Below are positions 25,024-33,859 of a stretch of 64,000 nt of DNA, in pieces (position 1 is the first letter of the stretch; each line of letters begins with the position of its first letter). Source of the stretch: Faucicola osloensis_D (GTDB lineage: Bacteria; Pseudomonadota; Gammaproteobacteria; Pseudomonadales; Moraxellaceae); NCBI GenBank assembly GCA_020041925.1, contig CP083409.1; one strand, 5' to 3'. A program made the position numbers and the translations under genes. The notes beneath the pieces are model-generated. The model made no database searches. It saw only the letters and a list, made by a program, of their open reading frames with translations, and had not been told where the DNA came from.

Positions 25024-26511
25024 TTAACGAGCTGCGTTATAGGCTTTATCGGCATCATCAAAACGTGCCATGACTTTATCAGATGCGGGCGTTAACAGCG
25101 ACACCACGTAGATAGCAATCATGCCTAAAATAAAGCCTGGTACGATTTCATAAAGACTGCTACCGGTTAATGGTTTCCAAGCGATGACCGTCAACGCGCC
25201 TACGAGCATACCTGCCAACGCGCCTGTCCCAGTCATACGTCGCCAAAATAACGACATCAACACCACAGGACCAAACGCCGCGCCAAAACCTGCCCATGCA
25301 TAAGAGACCAACCCTAACACTTTGCTGTCTGGGTTTTGGGCGATGACAATGGCAATCGCTGAAACCAAAAGCACCATGAATCGACCAATCCAAACCAACT
25401 CTTTTTGCGTGGCAGTAGGGCGAATAAACCCTTTATAAAAATCTTCTGTAATCGCGCTTGAGCATACCAATAATTGACAGCTGAGGGTGCTCATGACCGC
25501 CGCCAAAATAGCCGACAATACCACACCAACAATCCAAGGGTTAAATAACAATTGTGCCAAACCGATAAAGATACGCTCGTTGTTATCTTTTAAGATAGCA
25601 GTTTGTTCAGGATGCACTGTCATATAGGCAAGCCCAAAATAACCGACTGCCACCGCGCCTGCTAGGCATAAAATCATCCAAGTCATACCGATACGACGGG
25701 CATTATTTAGTGATTTGACCGAATTTGCCGCCATAAAACGCGCCAAAATATGTGGCTGACCGAAATAACCCAAGCCCCACGCAGCCGCACTGATGATACC
25801 GACCAATGACGTTCCAAACAGCAAGTTACCGTAGTTTTTGTTGTTTGCCTGTGCCGCCATACTGACCGCCGCATGAATTTCATCCATACCGCCTAAGTTT
25901 AAATAAACCATGATGGGTGCGAATACCAGCGCAAAAATCATCAAACTTGCTTGAATAGTATCCGTCCAGCTTACCGCCAAAAATCCTCCAATAAAGGTAT
26001 AGATAATGGTGGCAAATGCGCCTAGCCACATAGCCGTGGCATAGTCAATTTCAAACAAGCTTTCAAATAGTCGCGCACCTGCGACAATGCCTGAGGCGCA
26101 ATAAATCGTAAAGAAAAACAAAATAATCGCCGCTGAAGCAATTTTAACCAACTTATTGTTGGCACCAAAGCGGTGGTGAAAGTATTCAGGCAAAGTTAGC
26201 GCATTGTTATTAAACTCAGTATGCACCCGCAGTCGACCCGCCACCAAAAGCCAGTTAAAATACGCACCAATCACCAAGCCAATGGCAATCCAAGATTCAC
26301 TAAGCCCCGATACATAAATCGCCCCAGGTAACCCCATCAGCAGCCATCCTGACATATCTGATGCACCTGCCGACATTGCGGTCACAAAACTGCCCAGACT
26401 ACGGCCACCCAAAATATAGTCATCAAAGTTACGCGTGGCAAAATATGCCGCAAACCCGATGCCCAATACCAAAATCAAATACAACGTAAATGTAATATAA
26501 ACGGGTGTCAT
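25024..26511 (-). CDS. putP: Sodium/proline symporter
   Basis: Inner-membrane Na+/proline uptake transporter of the SSS family. About thirteen transmembrane segments; the N-terminal core reads GGRSLGSFVTAMSAGASDMSGWLLMGLPGAIY, a PutP hallmark carrying Na+/proline-binding residues, with IYTFIGGFLAVSWTDTIQASLM further on. The frame extends to a TTG at 26541, but AGGAG lies 7 nt before the ATG at 26511, so the 495-residue form is chosen, matching the family length. Proline dehydrogenase putA is not adjacent. Confidence 0.95.
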   Translation of the reverse strand: MTPVYITFTLYLILVLGIGFAAYFATRNFDDYILGGRSLGSFVTAMSAGASDMSGWLLMGLPGAIYVSGLSESWIAIGLVIGAYFNWLLVAGRLRVHTEFNNNALTLPEYFHHRFGANNKLVKIASAAIILFFFTIYCASGIVAGARLFESLFEIDYATAMWLGAFATIIYTFIGGFLAVSWTDTIQASLMIFALVFAPIMVYLNLGGMDEIHAAVSMAAQANNKNYGNLLFGTSLVGIISAAAWGLGYFGQPHILARFMAANSVKSLNNARRIGMTWMILCLAGAVAVGYFGLAYMTVHPEQTAILKDNNERIFIGLAQLLFNPWIVGVVLSAILAAVMSTLSCQLLVCSSAITEDFYKGFIRPTATQKELVWIGRFMVLLVSAIAIVIAQNPDSKVLGLVSYAWAGFGAAFGPVVLMSLFWRRMTGTGALAGMLVGALTVIAWKPLTGSSLYEIVPGFILGMIAIYVVSLLTPASDKVMARFDDADKAYNAAR

Positions 26512-26663
26512 CCCATCACTCCTAAGGTCATCCCGATTCAAGGTAATAAAACCACTAAAAATTGATAGCAGTCATAGAGGTTTTACGTGGCATCACACGC
26601 TAATCGACATCCTGATAGATACCATCTAATAACGAAAAGTCACATTGTAGAAAAATTCTGGGC

Positions 26664-26694
26664 ATAAAAAAAGGATAATCGCTGTGATTATCCT
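26664..26694 (-). terminator. Terminator after trmB
   Basis: Perfect 9-bp stem AGGATAATC / GATTATCCT with a 5-nt loop and T7 on the minus strand. Confidence 0.88.
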
Positions 26695-26720
26695 GTTTAT
26701 GGCATAAAATTGTCAACGCG

Positions 26721-27560
26721 CTAAACTTTGCGATACATAATATCGTAAATAGCGCGACCTTCCTCCATACCGCGTTTTTCAAATTTAGTCAGGGGGCGAA
26801 AATCGGGACGCGGCAAAAAGTTACCTATACCTTCGCTGTTTTTGCCTTCGACATTTGCAAACGCGGTTAAACCATCCATGACTTCAATCATCCAGTGGGC
26901 ATAATGTTCCCAATCGGTGGCAGCATGAAATATGCCGCCTTTTTTCAGCACCCGTTCCACTACCTTCATGCGATCAGCACTGACAAAACGGCGTTTGTAA
27001 TGGCGCTTTTTTTGCCAAGGGTCAGGAAAATACAACTGCAGCGTGTCAATATGCGCCGCCGGTAATTGCTGCATCAGGGCAATGGCATCGCCACTGATGA
27101 GTTTGAGGTTATTTAGACCCAATTCCCCTGCCAAAAATGCACAGTTACCCAGTCCTGCCTCATGCACTTCAATGCCGACAAAGTTGCGTGTTGGGTCATT
27201 TTTTGCCATTTCCACCAAGCTTGTGCCCATACCAAAGCCGATTTCGAGTGTCAAAGGCGCATCAGGGTTTGAAAATAGCTCACGCAAATTGGTTATGCCG
27301 CCGATATCCATCGCTTGAATTGCGTCTAAATTGGGCTGGACAAAAAAATGGGCAAAGTCTGATTGTAACCCAGCTTCTGCCTTTTTGCCCACATGGGTTT
27401 TGCGTTTCATAAAAGTTTGAATGGCGCGATAGTGCGGGGATGAATCAGGGTTTTCATCATTCGGTTGTGGGGTAGTGGAGAGATTGGGAGAAAGGTATTG
27501 GGCATCGGTGCTAGCCGAAGTGACTGTCTCAGAAGTTTGGGTATGTTGGGGTGTCATCAT
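26721..27560 (-). CDS. trmB: tRNA (guanine-N7-)-methyltransferase
   Basis: Methylates G46 of tRNA using S-adenosylmethionine. The SAM-binding motif LTLEIGFGMGTSLVEMAK, FVGIEVHEAGLG and the signature LYFPDPWQKKRHYKRRF are clear, with TKFEKRGMEEGRAIYDIMY at the end. The frame opens at a TTG (27650), but the first ATG is at 27560 (a second at 27557); no strong ribosome site decides between them. An unstructured Ser/Thr/Pro-rich N-terminus of about 50 residues precedes the conserved region. Confidence 0.93.
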   Translation of the reverse strand: MMTPQHTQTSETVTSASTDAQYLSPNLSTTPQPNDENPDSSPHYRAIQTFMKRKTHVGKKAEAGLQSDFAHFFVQPNLDAIQAMDIGGITNLRELFSNPDAPLTLEIGFGMGTSLVEMAKNDPTRNFVGIEVHEAGLGNCAFLAGELGLNNLKLISGDAIALMQQLPAAHIDTLQLYFPDPWQKKRHYKRRFVSADRMKVVERVLKKGGIFHAATDWEHYAHWMIEVMDGLTAFANVEGKNSEGIGNFLPRPDFRPLTKFEKRGMEEGRAIYDIMYRKV

Positions 27561-27683
27561 TTGCAAAATCGTAGTTGGTGTGATAAAGGGTGGTTGTGAT
27601 AAAATTCGGCTATTATAAGTGAAAACCCCAAAAAGTGAAAACCTCAACAAGTGAAAACAACCAATGGATAATCCCTAATCGCC

Positions 27684-28631
27684 ATGTTATTTCTTGAAAA
27701 AACATCACCGCCGCCATTTTGGCAGCCACAGCTAACTGATAAACAGCGTCTGATGTATGACAAAGCCTTTATAGGCAATCGTTCTCAGGCGTATTATCTC
27801 AAGCGTTTTGCCCAGTTTGATCAGGCAGGACGATTGACGGCAAAGTGGCATTGGGCAGGGTTTTTGATGACGTTTCCTTGGCTGTTATACCGTAAGCGAT
27901 TCTTAGATAGCATTGTCTATTCGGTGGCGGGATGGTCATTTATTCAGCTTAATGTCACCATCATTTTGGTAGCAATAGAGTATTTATTGATACGCAATCT
28001 TGATGAAGCGATTCGTATGCCGCTACGTATTGGCATTGGGCTTGTGATATGGCTGTTTTGGTCGGTGATGGTGGCACGTTGGAGCGATGCTTATTATTAT
28101 CGGATGGCGCGCCGTGAAATCGCCGATGCCATTGAAATGTATCCGCGGGATGAGGAAAAACAGTTGGCTCATATCCGCAGGCACGGCGGGGTAAGTTTGG
28201 TGGGTTTGGCGCTGGCTTTTGGGTTTTATGCGTTTTCTTTGTTTGTAATACAAGTGCAGTTTTTGCCGATTTATGCCAAACAAAAAGCCAATGCCACGCT
28301 GTTCGAAGTGCTTGATATCGTAGAAAGCGCACAGGGACGAGTCGATGCCATCTACAAAGCCACCGGCCAATGTCCTGTCAATACACCGCTAAGCACAGAT
28401 AACCAAAAAGTGGTGTTAAAAGTGCTGACCCAAGCAGAAAGCATCCCAAAAGACAGTCATTGTATGATTCAAGCGACAGTACGAGGCGTGCCGTTTCCCA
28501 ATCGCTGGCTCAATGGTCAGACGCTGACCATGTACCGTATTGGTGATAGTAAAGTCGATGGCAGTTGGGGCTGTATCACCTCACTCAATCGCAAGCAAAT
28601 TCCCAAACAGTGTATGCTTGCCGAGCGCTAA
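27684..28631 (+). CDS. DUF2628-like membrane protein with a pilin-like C-terminal domain
   Basis: 315 residues in two parts. Residues 1-180 look like a DUF2628 protein: a soluble start (YYLKRFAQFDQAGRLTAKWHWAGF), then hydrophobic helices with FPWLLYRKRFLDSIVY and further segments. After another transmembrane helix (about 177-200) the end resembles the soluble head of type IV pilins: a helix, CPVNTP.., and a Cys-bracketed D-region-like tail GSWGCITSLNRKQIPKQC. Pilin heads normally follow a PilD-cleaved leader, which is absent. Role unknown; a minor-pilin-like sensor or adaptor is possible. Divergent from trmB. Confidence 0.65.
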   Translation: MLFLEKTSPPPFWQPQLTDKQRLMYDKAFIGNRSQAYYLKRFAQFDQAGRLTAKWHWAGFLMTFPWLLYRKRFLDSIVYSVAGWSFIQLNVTIILVAIEYLLIRNLDEAIRMPLRIGIGLVIWLFWSVMVARWSDAYYYRMARREIADAIEMYPRDEEKQLAHIRRHGGVSLVGLALAFGFYAFSLFVIQVQFLPIYAKQKANATLFEVLDIVESAQGRVDAIYKATGQCPVNTPLSTDNQKVVLKVLTQAESIPKDSHCMIQATVRGVPFPNRWLNGQTLTMYRIGDSKVDGSWGCITSLNRKQIPKQCMLAER

Positions 28632-28699
28632 AGTACAAAAGCCGAGCAAATGCCCGACTTTATTTATAAAGGGCGTAAGCATTACGCCCCTAGCCAACA

Positions 28700-30670
28700 T
28701 CACTTCATCAACAACGCATTGACGCGTTTTAAATAAGCGGCTGGGTCTTCAAGCTGACCGCCTTCGGCAAGTAGTGCTTGGTCAAAAATCACTTGGGCGA
28801 GGTCATCGAACTGCTCCGCGCTTTCCAATTTTTGAATGAGCGGATGGTTTGGGTTGACTTCCAAAATTGGCTTGCTCTCTGGCACAGGCTGACCCATTTG
28901 TTTGAGCATTTGCATCATTTGTGGCGATAGTTCACCATCTGCAGTCACCAGCAAAGCAGGGCTATCCACCAAACGATTTGACACGCGCACATCTTTAGCC
29001 CGGCTACCCAACACGCCTTTGAGTTTTTCTACCACAGGCTTGAAGGTTTCTTCCGCTTTTTTGGCTTCTTCTTTTTCGGCTTCATCGGTCAAATCACCCA
29101 AGTCTACCGCGCCTTTAGCGATGTTTTGTAGCGGTGTGCCATCGTACTCAAACATAAAGTTCATTGCCCATTCATCAACCGGATTGGTCATCAAGATGAC
29201 TTCAATGCCTTTTTTCTTAAATACTTCAAGTTGCGGACTGGCTTTGGCGGCGGCAAGGTTTTCAGCTGTTAGATAATAAATCGCCTTTTGACCGTCTTTC
29301 ATACGACCTTTATAGTCGTCAAAGCTTGTTACCACATTGTCATCAGTGGTAGTGGCATAGCGCAATAATTTGGCAATTTTATCCATATTGCTTTGGTCTT
29401 CACCCAAGCCTTCTTTCAAGACGTTGCCAAATTCAGCATAAAACTGTTTATATTTTTCTTGCTTTTCGGCTTCATCGCTATTGGCTAGGCTAGCTAGCAC
29501 GGTCAATATACGGCGGGCGTTACCATCGCGGATAGATTTGACATCGCGAGACTCTTGCAGGATTTCACGGCTGACATTGAGCGGTAAATCAGCGGTATCA
29601 ATCACCCCTTTGACAAAACGCAAATACATCGGCAATAACTGCTCGGCATCATCCATGATAAATACACGTTTGACGTACAGTTTTAGACCGTGTTTTTGCT
29701 CACGTTGGTACAGGTCAAACGGCGCTTTTTTAGGGATATATAGCAGCTGGGTATATTGGAGACGTCCTTCGACACGGTTGTGCGTCCAAGTTAGCGGCTC
29801 ATCATAGTCATAGGTAAGATTTTTATAAAATTCCTTATACTCTTCGTCTTCAATTTCTGAAGGTGAGCGCGTCCATAGGGCATTGGCTTGGTTGATGGTT
29901 TCCCATTCGTCAGTGGTTATCATTTGACCTTGGGGCATCTCACCTTTAGCAGTTTCGCCCCCTGCTTCTGCATTAGCAGTTTTTTGCGCGTCAGTGAGTT
30001 CTTCTTCTTGCCAAACTTCTTTGCGCATTTGGATTGGCAAGCTGATATGGTCAGAATATTTATTGACTAAAGATTTGATTTTTTGGCGGTCAAGGTATTC
30101 GCTGTGTTCATCGGTGATATGTAAAATCACTGTCGTGCCACGGGTAGGCTTTTCGATGGTTTCGGTGGTGAATTCACCGGTACCGTCTGAAACCCAGCGT
30201 ACGCCTTGGCTGGCAGGCTCACCTGCTTTACGCGATTCCACCGTGATGGTGTCCGCTACGATAAAACCTGAATAAAAACCCACCCCAAATTGACCAATCA
30301 AGTTACCGTCTTGTTTTTGTGCATCGGATAATTTTTCTAAGAAAGCTTTGGTGCCTGATTTGGCAATAGTACCCAAATGTTCTATCGCATCGACTTCATT
30401 CATACCGATACCATTGTCAATAAAGCTGATGGTTTTGGCATCTTTATCAATATCAATGCGAATGCGTAGTTCACTGTCACCTTCATACAGTGCGTCGTTT
30501 TGATTGGCTTCAAAACGCAACTTGTCACAGGCATCAGACGCATTTGACACTAGCTCACGCACAAAGATATCCGCATTTGAATAAAGCGAGTGGGTGACTA
30601 GATGTAATAGCTGCGCGACTTCCGCTTCAAAGCTATGTTTTTTTGGCTCAGGTTTGTTTGAATCTGCCAT
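28700..30670 (-). CDS. htpG: Molecular chaperone HtpG (Hsp90)
   Basis: ATP-dependent cytosolic chaperone. The GHKL ATPase domain is complete: FVRELVSNASDACDKLRF, FIDNGIGMN, LGTIAKSGT and GQFGVGFYSGF. The middle domain has LPLNVSREILQESRDVKSIR and the C-terminal dimerisation domain follows. 656 residues, near the usual 620-640. AGGAG precedes the ATG, and a heat-shock-type promoter lies about 60 nt upstream. Confidence 0.97.
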   Translation of the reverse strand: MADSNKPEPKKHSFEAEVAQLLHLVTHSLYSNADIFVRELVSNASDACDKLRFEANQNDALYEGDSELRIRIDIDKDAKTISFIDNGIGMNEVDAIEHLGTIAKSGTKAFLEKLSDAQKQDGNLIGQFGVGFYSGFIVADTITVESRKAGEPASQGVRWVSDGTGEFTTETIEKPTRGTTVILHITDEHSEYLDRQKIKSLVNKYSDHISLPIQMRKEVWQEEELTDAQKTANAEAGGETAKGEMPQGQMITTDEWETINQANALWTRSPSEIEDEEYKEFYKNLTYDYDEPLTWTHNRVEGRLQYTQLLYIPKKAPFDLYQREQKHGLKLYVKRVFIMDDAEQLLPMYLRFVKGVIDTADLPLNVSREILQESRDVKSIRDGNARRILTVLASLANSDEAEKQEKYKQFYAEFGNVLKEGLGEDQSNMDKIAKLLRYATTTDDNVVTSFDDYKGRMKDGQKAIYYLTAENLAAAKASPQLEVFKKKGIEVILMTNPVDEWAMNFMFEYDGTPLQNIAKGAVDLGDLTDEAEKEEAKKAEETFKPVVEKLKGVLGSRAKDVRVSNRLVDSPALLVTADGELSPQMMQMLKQMGQPVPESKPILEVNPNHPLIQKLESAEQFDDLAQVIFDQALLAEGGQLEDPAAYLKRVNALLMK

Positions 30671-30735
30671 AGTAAGTAACTCCTAAAAGTAAGAATAAAA
30701 ATAATTAACCCAATTTATGATGGTTTGTTGTTATA

Positions 30736-30763
30736 GTTAGGGTGAATGCAAAACTATTTCAAG
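30736..30763 (-). promoter_or_regulatory. Candidate sigma-32 promoter of htpG
   Basis: Perfect -35 CTTGAAA (30763-30757), a 13-bp spacer and a partial heat-shock -10 ACCCTAAC (30743-30736), against consensus CCCCATNT. It has the same spacing as the clpB candidate. Confidence 0.5.
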
Positions 30764-30837
30764 CAAAAGCGGCACAATTTTTTAAATAATGAAAAAATGA
30801 TGCAAGCATGGTTTAAATATTCAATAATTAAATGACC

Positions 30838-30870
30838 AATAAAAAGCCGAGCATACTTATACTCGGCTTT
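30838..30870 (-). terminator. Terminator after ispH
   Basis: Perfect 9-bp stem AAAGCCGAG / CTCGGCTTT, ending in a T-run (CTTTTTATT) on the minus strand. Confidence 0.88.
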
Positions 30871-30900
30871 ACTTGCCATCTATCCGATACTATATCTCTT

Positions 30901-31869
30901 TTAAATCTTGGATTCACTAGGATTAGACAGTTGGGGTGAGCGTAACGCTTTGGGTAAGCTAAAGGTCACGTTTTCCAAAATACCTGATAATTCTTCAGGT
31001 TTTTCGCCGCCCCAAGATTGTAAGGTATCTAATACTTCTTGAATCAATACTTCAGGCGCGGATGCACCCGCAGTCACGCCTACCGTATCCACGCCTGCAA
31101 ACCAGTCTTTTTGCATTTCGCCGGCATTATCAATCAAATGCGCTTTGGCGCCCAAGCGCTCCGCGAGTTCACGCAAGCGGTTAGAGTTGGATGAATTGGG
31201 TGAGCCCACCACTAACACCACTTGACAACGCGCCGCAAGTTCCTTGACCGCATCTTGACGGTTTTGGGTGGCATAACAAATGTCATCTTTACGCGGCGCA
31301 TGGATTTTGGGGAATTTATTTTTTAGCGCATCAATCACTTCTGCGGTGTCATCCATCGATAGGGTGGTTTGGGTGACAAATGCCAAATCAGTATCAGTCG
31401 GTAAATCAAGGTTAGCAACATCCATCACATCTTCAATTAAGTGAATACGCCCACCGTATTGTGGATCGAAGCGCCCCATCGTGCCTTCTACTTCTGGATG
31501 ACCGGCATGACCAATCAACACCGCATCTACGCCTGTTTTGGCAAATTTATTGACTTCGATATGGACTTTGGTAACCAGTGGGCAAGTGGCATCAAACACC
31601 GTCAAATCACGGCGTTCGGCTTCATCTTCCACGGCTTTGGAGACGCCATGCGCTGAAAAAATCACAATCGCCCCATCCGGCACTTCATCCAACTCTTCGA
31701 CAAATACCGCACCGCGATTGGCAAGGTCTTCTACCACGAACTTGTTGTGTACCACTTCATGGCGCACATAAATAGGTGGTTCAAAGCGCTCAAGGCAGAC
31801 ATTGACGATTTCGATGGCTCTATCGACCCCAGCACAAAAACCACGGGGATTGGCGAGTAAAATTTTCAT
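30901..31869 (-). CDS. ispH: 4-hydroxy-3-methylbut-2-enyl diphosphate reductase
   Basis: Last step of the MEP isoprenoid pathway: an iron-sulfur enzyme producing IPP and DMAPP. C12 in NPRGFCAGVDRAIEIV, the Cys in FDATCPLVTKVH and a third in DDICYATQNRQ are the cluster ligands; conserved HEVVHN, GHAGHPEVEGT and GSPNSSNSNRL bind substrate. 322 residues, full length. Single gene with its own terminator, divergent from gmk. Confidence 0.97.
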   Translation of the reverse strand: MKILLANPRGFCAGVDRAIEIVNVCLERFEPPIYVRHEVVHNKFVVEDLANRGAVFVEELDEVPDGAIVIFSAHGVSKAVEDEAERRDLTVFDATCPLVTKVHIEVNKFAKTGVDAVLIGHAGHPEVEGTMGRFDPQYGGRIHLIEDVMDVANLDLPTDTDLAFVTQTTLSMDDTAEVIDALKNKFPKIHAPRKDDICYATQNRQDAVKELAARCQVVLVVGSPNSSNSNRLRELAERLGAKAHLIDNAGEMQKDWFAGVDTVGVTAGASAPEVLIQEVLDTLQSWGGEKPEELSGILENVTFSLPKALRSPQLSNPSESKI

Positions 31870-32065
31870 AACGCAGTTCTTCAGTCATTGATGATTCATG
31901 TGGCTAGTTTACCATGAGTTCATACACGCAAAATATGTTAAACGTAAAAAATCAGCGAATCGGTATTCAAGGGCTAAATTACGCAGAAATTGTTAGCAAA
32001 AATTGCTAAAATAGCCGATTCAAAAATGGCTACTACTTATTTAATCAAACCCCTAAGGATATGTC

Positions 32066-32683
32066 ATGACCAAAGGCTCATTATTTATCATCACCGCAGC
32101 AAGCGGTACTGGCAAAACATCGCTGGTCAAACAGCTGATTGCAACGACCAATGACTTGGCGGTTAGTATCTCGCATTCGACTCGCAAGCCACGTCCTGGT
32201 GAGATTGATGGGCAGCATTATCATTTTGTCAGCCGCGAGATATTTGCTGATATGATTAAAAAAGGTGAATTTTTGGAGCATGCTGAAGTGTTTGAAAACT
32301 ACTATGGTACCGCCCAGTCCACAGTAGAATTTATGCTGAGCAATGGCTTAGATGTCATCTTAGAAATCGACTGGCAGGGCGCGCTGCAAGTGCAAAAATT
32401 GCGTCCCGATGCCACGACCATTTTTATCCTACCGCCCGACCGCCAATCGCTGCGCCAGCGGCTTTCCAATCGCGGGCAAGACAGTCAAGAAGTGATTGAA
32501 AGACGTCTTGCTGGTTCGGTCAATGAAATGTCGCAATACGTGAATTTTGATTATGTGGTGATTAATGACAATTTCGACGTGGCATTAGCGGAGTTAAAAT
32601 CAATCATCATCGCCAATCGTTTGACTCTCGCTAAACAGCAAGAGCGTCACGCTGGCCGTATTGAGCAGCTATTGTCTGAATAA
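32066..32683 (+). CDS. gmk: Guanylate kinase
   Basis: Phosphorylates GMP to GDP. 205 residues with P-loop AASGTGKTSLVK, GMP-binding SISHSTRKPRPGEIDGQHYHFV and FLEHAEVFENYYGT, and DVILEIDWQGALQV. The P-loop has Thr where Ser-Gly-Ala is more common; this is a tolerated variation. Shine-Dalgarno AAGGA precedes ATG by 9 nt. rpoZ, which often follows gmk, is absent here. Confidence 0.96.
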   Translation: MTKGSLFIITAASGTGKTSLVKQLIATTNDLAVSISHSTRKPRPGEIDGQHYHFVSREIFADMIKKGEFLEHAEVFENYYGTAQSTVEFMLSNGLDVILEIDWQGALQVQKLRPDATTIFILPPDRQSLRQRLSNRGQDSQEVIERRLAGSVNEMSQYVNFDYVVINDNFDVALAELKSIIIANRLTLAKQQERHAGRIEQLLSE

Positions 32684-32735
32684 ATCATCAATAGCCTATA
32701 AATAATCAATAAGCGCAACAAGCTAATGAAACGAG

Positions 32736-33683
32736 CTAATGAAACGCACTAAAAATCTGCTGTCTTAGCCACCCATACAGCGGGTCAACCTGTTGTTGTT
32801 GGTGCCAATAGCCGTGTAACTCGATATGAGTCAACTCAATCGGCAAATCCAAAATCTGCCAGCCTTGAGCGGGTGGCAAAAATGTGGTGGCTAACTGGCG
32901 CGGTAAGGTGAGCAAGAGCTTGTCTTGTTTTAGCAATTGAAAAGCCGTGGCATAATGTTGGCAACGGATTTTACTCTGCCGCTGCCAACCTGCTTTGGAC
33001 AATAAACTATCTTCAATCGACAAACCTAGCCGCCGTGATGACACAGTTATATGTTGACTGGCAAAATACTGGGCTTGGGTGAGAGTCGGTTGATTCGCCA
33101 ATTCAGCGGCAAAATTTGGCGCATACAGCACCAGCACAAACTCATCTCGCAACAAGGGTTGATGCACAATCTCACTATCTACCACCCGCGCCACATCAAT
33201 GGCAAAATCTAGCTGTCCAACTTTTAGTTCATGCGCAAGCGCTGAGCGATTGAGCCGGCTACTGGTGATTTGGCAATTGGGCAGGACTTGATGAATTTGG
33301 CTGACCAATTTGTTAAACACAATCAATTCAATTTCATCGTGCATGGCAATCGTCAACTTAGCAAAGCTCTGCTGCGCCAGCTCGCCAAGTTTGCTGTCGC
33401 TTAATAAATGGTTAGTTTGAAATATTTGTTCAAGATTTTCAAAGCTTTGTTTGACGGTGGGATAAAGCCGTTTGGCATACAGGGTGGGGTGCAGCTCACC
33501 TTTTTCCCGATAAAAAAGTTCGTCCCCCAATGATTGGCGCAGACGACCTAACGCATGGCTAATCGCCGATTGGCTCAAATGTAAGGCTTCTGCGGTATGG
33601 GTAAGATTTTTAAGCTCAAAAATATAAATAAATAGCCTAAGCAGATTCAAATCAAGCTGCTTTAACGGGTTTTTATGCAACAT
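32736..33683 (-). CDS. LysR-family transcriptional regulator
   Basis: 315 residues. An N-terminal winged helix-turn-helix (about 8-67: LDLNLLRLFIYIFELKNLTH.. LHLSQSAISHALGRLRQSLGDELFYR) is followed by a substrate-binding domain. The style is closer to the NodD/LeuO branch than to MetR or CysB. It is divergent from an ACAD10/11-type acyl-CoA dehydrogenase gene, so it probably controls that block. The 143-nt divergent region contains a 15-bp palindrome with an additional half-site. Confidence 0.9.
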   Translation of the reverse strand: MLHKNPLKQLDLNLLRLFIYIFELKNLTHTAEALHLSQSAISHALGRLRQSLGDELFYREKGELHPTLYAKRLYPTVKQSFENLEQIFQTNHLLSDSKLGELAQQSFAKLTIAMHDEIELIVFNKLVSQIHQVLPNCQITSSRLNRSALAHELKVGQLDFAIDVARVVDSEIVHQPLLRDEFVLVLYAPNFAAELANQPTLTQAQYFASQHITVSSRRLGLSIEDSLLSKAGWQRQSKIRCQHYATAFQLLKQDKLLLTLPRQLATTFLPPAQGWQILDLPIELTHIELHGYWHQQQQVDPLYGWLRQQIFSAFH

Positions 33684-33753
33684 TTGGACGATACCTTACA
33701 ACAATTAGAGGGCGGTTATTTGCTCAATAGTTTGGCTAAGACCTCTCAGTGGT

Positions 33754-33800
33754 ATGAATTTTATTCATGGTATTGTACTAATTAAAATCATTTTATTCAT
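33754..33800 (+). promoter_or_regulatory. LysR-type operator between regulator and acyl-CoA dehydrogenase
   Basis: ATGAATTTTATTCAT (33754-33768; T-N11-A palindrome), 22 nt, then TTTTATTCAT (33791-33800). This is the usual layout of a recognition site plus an activation site, upstream of the 33860 gene. The identical 15-mer occurs upstream of mesX. Confidence 0.55.
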
Positions 33801-33859
33801 GATAACAAATCCGTTAAGCTGATTCAATGATTGTTTTAGCCAAAAAAGGACAAGGCTCA

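Noticed and set aside
28669..28687. Terminator between the DUF2628 gene and htpG
   Set aside because: GGGCGTAA-GCA-TTACGCCC is a perfect hairpin but has no adjacent T-run on either strand.
32736..33683. MetR identity for the LysR regulator
   Set aside because: The nearby operator fits a MetR box, but the protein resembles the NodD/LeuO branch and sits beside acyl-CoA genes, so no MetR symbol is given.
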